From positions 1-44,638 of the forward strand of contig JAGAPO010000072.1 in the NCBI GenBank assembly GCA_017623215.1: a stretch of 44,638 nucleotides of DNA. Reading direction: 5' to 3'. Positions 41,499 to 44,638 of this stretch are shown here, piece by piece; the stretch's first letter is position 1; each line of letters opens with the position of its first letter. Source of the DNA: Lachnospiraceae bacterium (lineage in GTDB: Bacteria; Bacillota; Clostridia; Lachnospirales; Lachnospiraceae). The position numbers and the translations under genes are program-made. The notes under the pieces were generated by a model. The model was given only the letters and a program-made list of their open reading frames with translations, had not been told where the DNA came from and ran no database searches.

Positions 41499-42290
41499 TT
41501 ATTGCAGCTTTGAATATTTTCGGCGGTATTCCCGCGCGGAGAGTCCTTCGGTCTCCTTAAAGATGCGGCTGAAGTAAGAGAAGCTTGAGAACCCGCACTC
41601 CGAGGATATCTGGGAAATGGACTGTCCGGAGGAGATAAGCCTGCCCTTGGCGAGGGATAACCGCTGCATGAGGATATATTGGGAGAGACTCATCCCGGTA
41701 TGCTTTTTGAACATATGGCACAGGTAAAATTTGTTTATAAAAAGCGCGGAGCTTATCTCGTCCAGGGTGAGCTTTTCCCCAATGTTCTGATTGATGTACA
41801 TCATAATTGCGGAAAGCTTGTCGTTGGACTGGTTTGGCGGAAAGCCATGATTCGCGCAGAGATCAAATATTTTAAGGAGAGCGCAGGCATAATCCCTGCG
41901 GATGGGCGATTGCAGAAGGCCGAATTCTGCCTCAATTCGTTCACAGGCGTCATAATCCAGGATAAAACATCTGCGCTGGTAAAGGAAGGACAGAATATCG
42001 GAGAATCCGGTTATCTCGGTTAAGTCAGATAAAAAGTCGGGGGACAGATTGACAACGCTGCGGTTGTATTCTTTCTGATCGTCCGGGGCGGAATAGTGCA
42101 GAGTATTCTCCGGGATGAAGTAGATACAGCGTTCGTTGAGCGGGAATATCCGGTCAGCAATAATCAGGCTGCCGCTGCCATGATTAACAAGCAGAATCTC
42201 GGCAGTCGTGTGGGAGTGTTCGGTGTTTTTGAGGGGATCTCTACCGCTCCTGCGGTACTGATAGTTCATGATGGGGGATGAAGGTGACAT
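41499..42290 (-). CDS. AraC-family regulator, divergent from nanA
   Basis: A 263-residue regulator. The N-terminal cupin-like sensor reads HSHTTAEILLVNHGSGSLII and IYFIPENTLHYSA. The C-terminal double HTH reads KLTLDEISSALFINKFYLCHMFKKHTGMSLSQYI and SISQISSECGFSSFSYFSRIFKETEGLSAREYRRKY. The start follows AAAGGAATCGCAGCC on the minus strand. Divergent position suggests control of the N-acetylneuraminate lyase gene, perhaps responding to sialic acid; this is inference from context. Confidence 0.88.
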   Translation of the reverse strand: MSPSSPIMNYQYRRSGRDPLKNTEHSHTTAEILLVNHGSGSLIIADRIFPLNERCIYFIPENTLHYSAPDDQKEYNRSVVNLSPDFLSDLTEITGFSDILSFLYQRRCFILDYDACERIEAEFGLLQSPIRRDYACALLKIFDLCANHGFPPNQSNDKLSAIMMYINQNIGEKLTLDEISSALFINKFYLCHMFKKHTGMSLSQYILMQRLSLAKGRLISSGQSISQISSECGFSSFSYFSRIFKETEGLSAREYRRKYSKLQ

Positions 42291-42493
42291 GGCTGCGATT
42301 CCTTTCTGTGGGGAGGATGAGCGGCGGTAAAATAATCGTTTTACTCTATTTTACCATAGGATCTTAAAAAAGCAAGATAAATAAAAAGCTGAACAAGATT
42401 TGACTATAATTTTTATTGTTTTGGCTTTAAACTGGAGGGGTCATAGGATAAGAAGGCAGCAGCTGCTGCGAAAAAAAAATGGATATCGGAAAA

Positions 42494-42574
42494 AGCAGAA
42501 AGCCGGAAAGGCAGAAAAGCGGAAGGGAAGAAAACCGGATGGGCAGAAAGCCGAAATGGCAGAAAACCGCAAGG
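42494..42574 (+). repeat. Degenerate tandem repeat, about 16-nt unit
   Basis: About five imperfect units of the form GCAGAAA(A)GCCGGAAAG run through this purine-rich stretch just before the nanA ribosome site. Read as protein it gives only a Lys/Arg/Glu-rich low-complexity peptide, so it is likely non-coding leader. Confidence 0.55.
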
Positions 42575-42608
42575 ACAGACGATATCATTTGGAAGGAGAC
42601 GAAGAGGA

Positions 42609-43484
42609 ATGGACAGGCTGAAAGGAATATTTCCGGCGCTGCTGACGCCGTTTGACAGGGCGGACCGGATTAATGAAGGGGCATTGGAGCAATTAATTGA
42701 GATGAATCTTGCCAAGGGTGTCCGCGGCTTTTATGTGTGCGGAAGCACGGCTGAGGTATTTTTATTAAAGGAGCAGGAAAGAGAGCAGCTGTATCGCTGC
42801 GTTAAAGAGATTGTCGGGGACAGGGCCGCACTAATTGCGCATGTCGGCGATATATCGACCGATAAGGCGAAGGGATATGCAAGACTTGCAGAGTCGCTCG
42901 GATATGATGCGGTATCGGCGGTCGGGCCGTTCTATTATAAGTTCTCCTTTGAGGAGATCAAGCAATATTATTTGGATCTTGTCGGTTCGACAAGGCTTCC
43001 GATGATTCTGTATCATTTCCCGAATTTCTCAGGAATTCAGCTTTCCGTGGCACAGATGGGCGATCTGTTGGAGAATGAACGGATTATCGGAATTAAGCAT
43101 ACCTCAAGCGACACCTTCGCGCTCTCACAGTTCAAGAACGCGTATCCGGAGAAGATCATCTATAACGGGTATGATGAAATGCTCCTTGCCGGGCTTTCGA
43201 TGGGCGCGGACGGCGGAATCGGAAGCACCTATAATTTTATGGCTGAGAAATTCCTGAGGTTAGTGGAGCTGTTTCAGGCGAACCGGATGCCGGAGGCACA
43301 GGAATTGCAGATGCAGATCAATGTCATTATCGCAGCGCTCTGCGAGGTTGGCGTGATGCAGGGAGAAAAGGCGATCTTACGCGAGATGGGACTGGAGTTT
43401 GGAACGGCGCGCGCTCCGTATATCGAGCCGGATAAGGACAAACTGAAAAAGCTGATGGATACGGTAATGCCGCTGCTTGGATAA
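42609..43484 (+). CDS. nanA: N-acetylneuraminate lyase
   Basis: A 291-residue class I aldolase of the DapA family that splits sialic acid into N-acetylmannosamine and pyruvate. The N-terminus GIFPALLTPFD is followed by GSTAE (usual GSTGE), the Tyr of ILYHFPNFSG near 134, the Schiff-base Lys of GIKHTSSDTF near 163, and NGYDEMLLAGLSMGADGGIG with GSTYN. The NGYDE and GADGGIGSTYN blocks are closer to E. coli NanA than to DapA. The start follows GGAAGGAGACGAAGAGGA. The AraC gene is divergent, and no epimerase or kinase gene is in view. The final steps may lie outside the window. Confidence 0.88.
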   Translation: MDRLKGIFPALLTPFDRADRINEGALEQLIEMNLAKGVRGFYVCGSTAEVFLLKEQEREQLYRCVKEIVGDRAALIAHVGDISTDKAKGYARLAESLGYDAVSAVGPFYYKFSFEEIKQYYLDLVGSTRLPMILYHFPNFSGIQLSVAQMGDLLENERIIGIKHTSSDTFALSQFKNAYPEKIIYNGYDEMLLAGLSMGADGGIGSTYNFMAEKFLRLVELFQANRMPEAQELQMQINVIIAALCEVGVMQGEKAILREMGLEFGTARAPYIEPDKDKLKKLMDTVMPLLG

Positions 43485-43568
43485 ACAATCTTAAAAACCC
43501 TGCGCAAATAGCAGGAAGGAAACGGATAATCAGTGGCCGGAGGCCCGAAAGGAACCGCTTTGTCAGGC

Positions 43569-44351
43569 TTACCGCAGCAGCGCCTTCACTTCGGCCACTT
43601 TTTCCTTGGAGGTTTGGAAATACTCGTATTCACAAAAGCCTTCCAGGCCCATATGAACGCGCGGATTGCGGTACTCCATTGCACTGGTCTGAACGACCTT
43701 GCCCGACATGTGGAATTGTACCGCGTCTGTGCGGGCGAGGAATTCTTTTACAACAGAATAGGTAACTCCGCCGCCGACCAGGATGTTCAGATCAGGGCCG
43801 GCGGCTTTTATGAATTCGTTAATCAGAGTCATTCCATTTCGGCAGGAATCCTAACAGCCCGAGGTCAGAATGGTATGAACACCCAAATCCTTTGCCTCGC
43901 GCAGCGTACGGAACGGATCGGCACACATGTCAAATGCCCGGTGAAGCGTGATGTGCTTGCCCGGGGCGCAGGCGATGAGCGCTTTCATCGCGGGGAGGTT
44001 AAGCGTTCCGTCCGCATTCAGACAGCCGATTACAATTCCGTCCGCGCCTTCGCTTGCAAACCAAGCGGCTTCCTCTTGTAAAATAGCAAGCTCAGAATCC
44101 GAATACAGGAAATCCCCGAAGCGCGGGCGCAGCAGGACGTGTATCGGAAGCGATACGAGGGAGCGCACCGCGTGAAAAAGAGCGGGAGAAGGCGTGGTTC
44201 CGCCAATCATCAGGTTCCCGCACAGTTCCAGCCTGTCTGCGCCGCCTTCCTTCGCGGCAATCGCTGATTCAACGGAGTCAACACAGCATTCTAAAAGGCA
44301 GGATTTGTGTGTTCTGTCATCGGCAGAAGAATTTGAAATGGTATGATTCAT
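43569..44351 (-). pseudogene. cutC: cutC-family gene broken by one amber codon
   Basis: CutC is a TIM-barrel protein linked to copper homeostasis in some bacteria; its biochemical role is unclear. The first part (LLECCVDSVESAIAAKEGGADRLELCGNL and HVLLRPRFGDFLYS) and the second (LINEFIKAAGPDLNILVGGGV and VQFHMSGKVVQTSAM) lie in the same frame. They are separated only by TAG at 43851-43853, in TSGC-stop-DSCRNG, where relatives have a coding residue. One base change would restore a full gene of about 260 residues. The start follows AAAAGGAG and overlaps the upstream gene by 35 nt. It is probably a recent nonsense mutation, unless suppressed or a sequencing error. Confidence 0.85.
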
Positions 44352-44638
44352 TGGTTATTTCTCCTTTTTCACAATCGAAAGCATTGTAGCAGCAGTCCCG
44401 ATAGGTCTCGTTGGCGTCCCCGTTACCGGTGACATCAATGAGGAGAACGGCAATATGATTCCTTGCAATCTCATCCTTTTCGGCAATCAGTTCGCGCAGC
44501 AGATGCTCCGTCGGTTCTTTTCCGGGTTCCGCGCAGACGAGAAAAGAATACCTTCCGGCATTTGCGGCGTTCAGACGAAGTAATTCCGGATTGCGCAGAG
44601 GAACGGATTTCAGGCGTTCGGCCGTCTTATCCTCCATG
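44317..44638 (-). CDS. C-terminal part of an unrecognised protein (runs off window)
   Basis: At least 106 residues on the minus strand, open to the window edge; the ATG at 44637 may be internal. Readable text includes RYSFLVCAEPGKEPTEHLL and NHIAVLLIDVTGNG, with paired cysteines later (RDCCYNAFDC). I do not recognise the family. The stop at 44317 lies inside the start of cutC, so the two are probably translationally coupled, suggesting a shared operon. Confidence 0.5.
   Translation of the reverse strand, partial: MEDKTAERLKSVPLRNPELLRLNAANAGRYSFLVCAEPGKEPTEHLLRELIAEKDEIARNHIAVLLIDVTGNGDANETYRDCCYNAFDCEKGEITNESYHFKFFCR

Noticed and set aside
42400..42621. 73-codon frame upstream of nanA
   Set aside because: Lys/Arg-rich translation of a purine repeat, overlapping the nanA start, with no ribosome site.
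43569..43832. Second half of cutC as a separate 87-residue gene
   Set aside because: No ribosome site, and in frame with the first half across one amber codon; better read as one broken gene.
1..44638. CRISPR arrays, tRNA or rRNA genes, complete insertion sequences
   Set aside because: No regularly spaced repeats, cloverleaf-like stretches or transposase motifs were seen by eye; short or divergent ones could be missed.

Overview
The window looks like a Gram-positive, spore-forming Clostridia chromosome, most likely Lachnospiraceae. Evidence: spoVT next to pth-mfd-prsA housekeeping genes, strong AGGAGG ribosome binding sites, sigma-A promoters close to TTGACA/TATAAT, an LTA-synthase-like sulfatase and a prsA-type lipoprotein. 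No tRNA, rRNA, CRISPR array or complete insertion sequence was seen. The species call is inference.

Region 1 (1-9530) is an AT-rich accessory block holding a RiPP (ribosomally made, modified peptide) cluster. It contains an N-terminally truncated PaaK/CapK-like adenylate-forming enzyme, a radical SAM/SPASM maturase, a partner protein of unknown function, a 51-residue three-cysteine precursor, two ABC exporters and a 520-residue protein that may carry a C39/BtrH-like fold. Both ends are damaged: the ligase lacks its N-terminal part, and a third ABC transporter survives only as part of its nucleotide-binding domain.

Region 2 (9577-15231) is core: pth, mfd and a prsA/surA-like foldase lipoprotein, with clear promoters and a terminator. 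In many Clostridia spoVT follows directly; here it lies about 24 kb away (39080), so the interval between is probably accessory.

Region 3 (15232-25359) holds a NatAB-type ABC exporter, an ArsR/SmtB repressor, and the most interesting module. A 628-residue regulator with HTH-TPR-HTH-TPR layout overlaps tail to tail with a 49-residue exported peptide gene. Divergent from that peptide are a secreted Cys/His protein, two FtsX-type permeases and a LolD/MacB-type ATPase. A shared motif in the divergent intergenic region recurs upstream of the regulator. The whole reads as a candidate RRNPP-type peptide-signalling circuit controlling an ABC module.

Region 4 (25422-36691) holds a PHP-domain phosphoesterase, an AraC regulator divergent from a serine-hydrolase/GH4 glycosidase operon, a two-gene heavy-metal efflux unit (separate HMA chaperone plus P1B ATPase) behind a palindromic operator, an LTA-synthase-family sulfatase, and overlapping truA and MGMT-family genes.

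Region 5 (36692-44638) starts with a cstA-family transporter whose codon use is strikingly unlike its neighbours and points to transfer from another Firmicute lineage. It is followed by about 600 bp of AT-rich decayed DNA, spoVT, a HerA-like DUF853 ATPase, an AraC regulator divergent from nanA (N-acetylneuraminate lyase), and a cutC gene interrupted by one in-frame amber codon. The last gene runs off the window.
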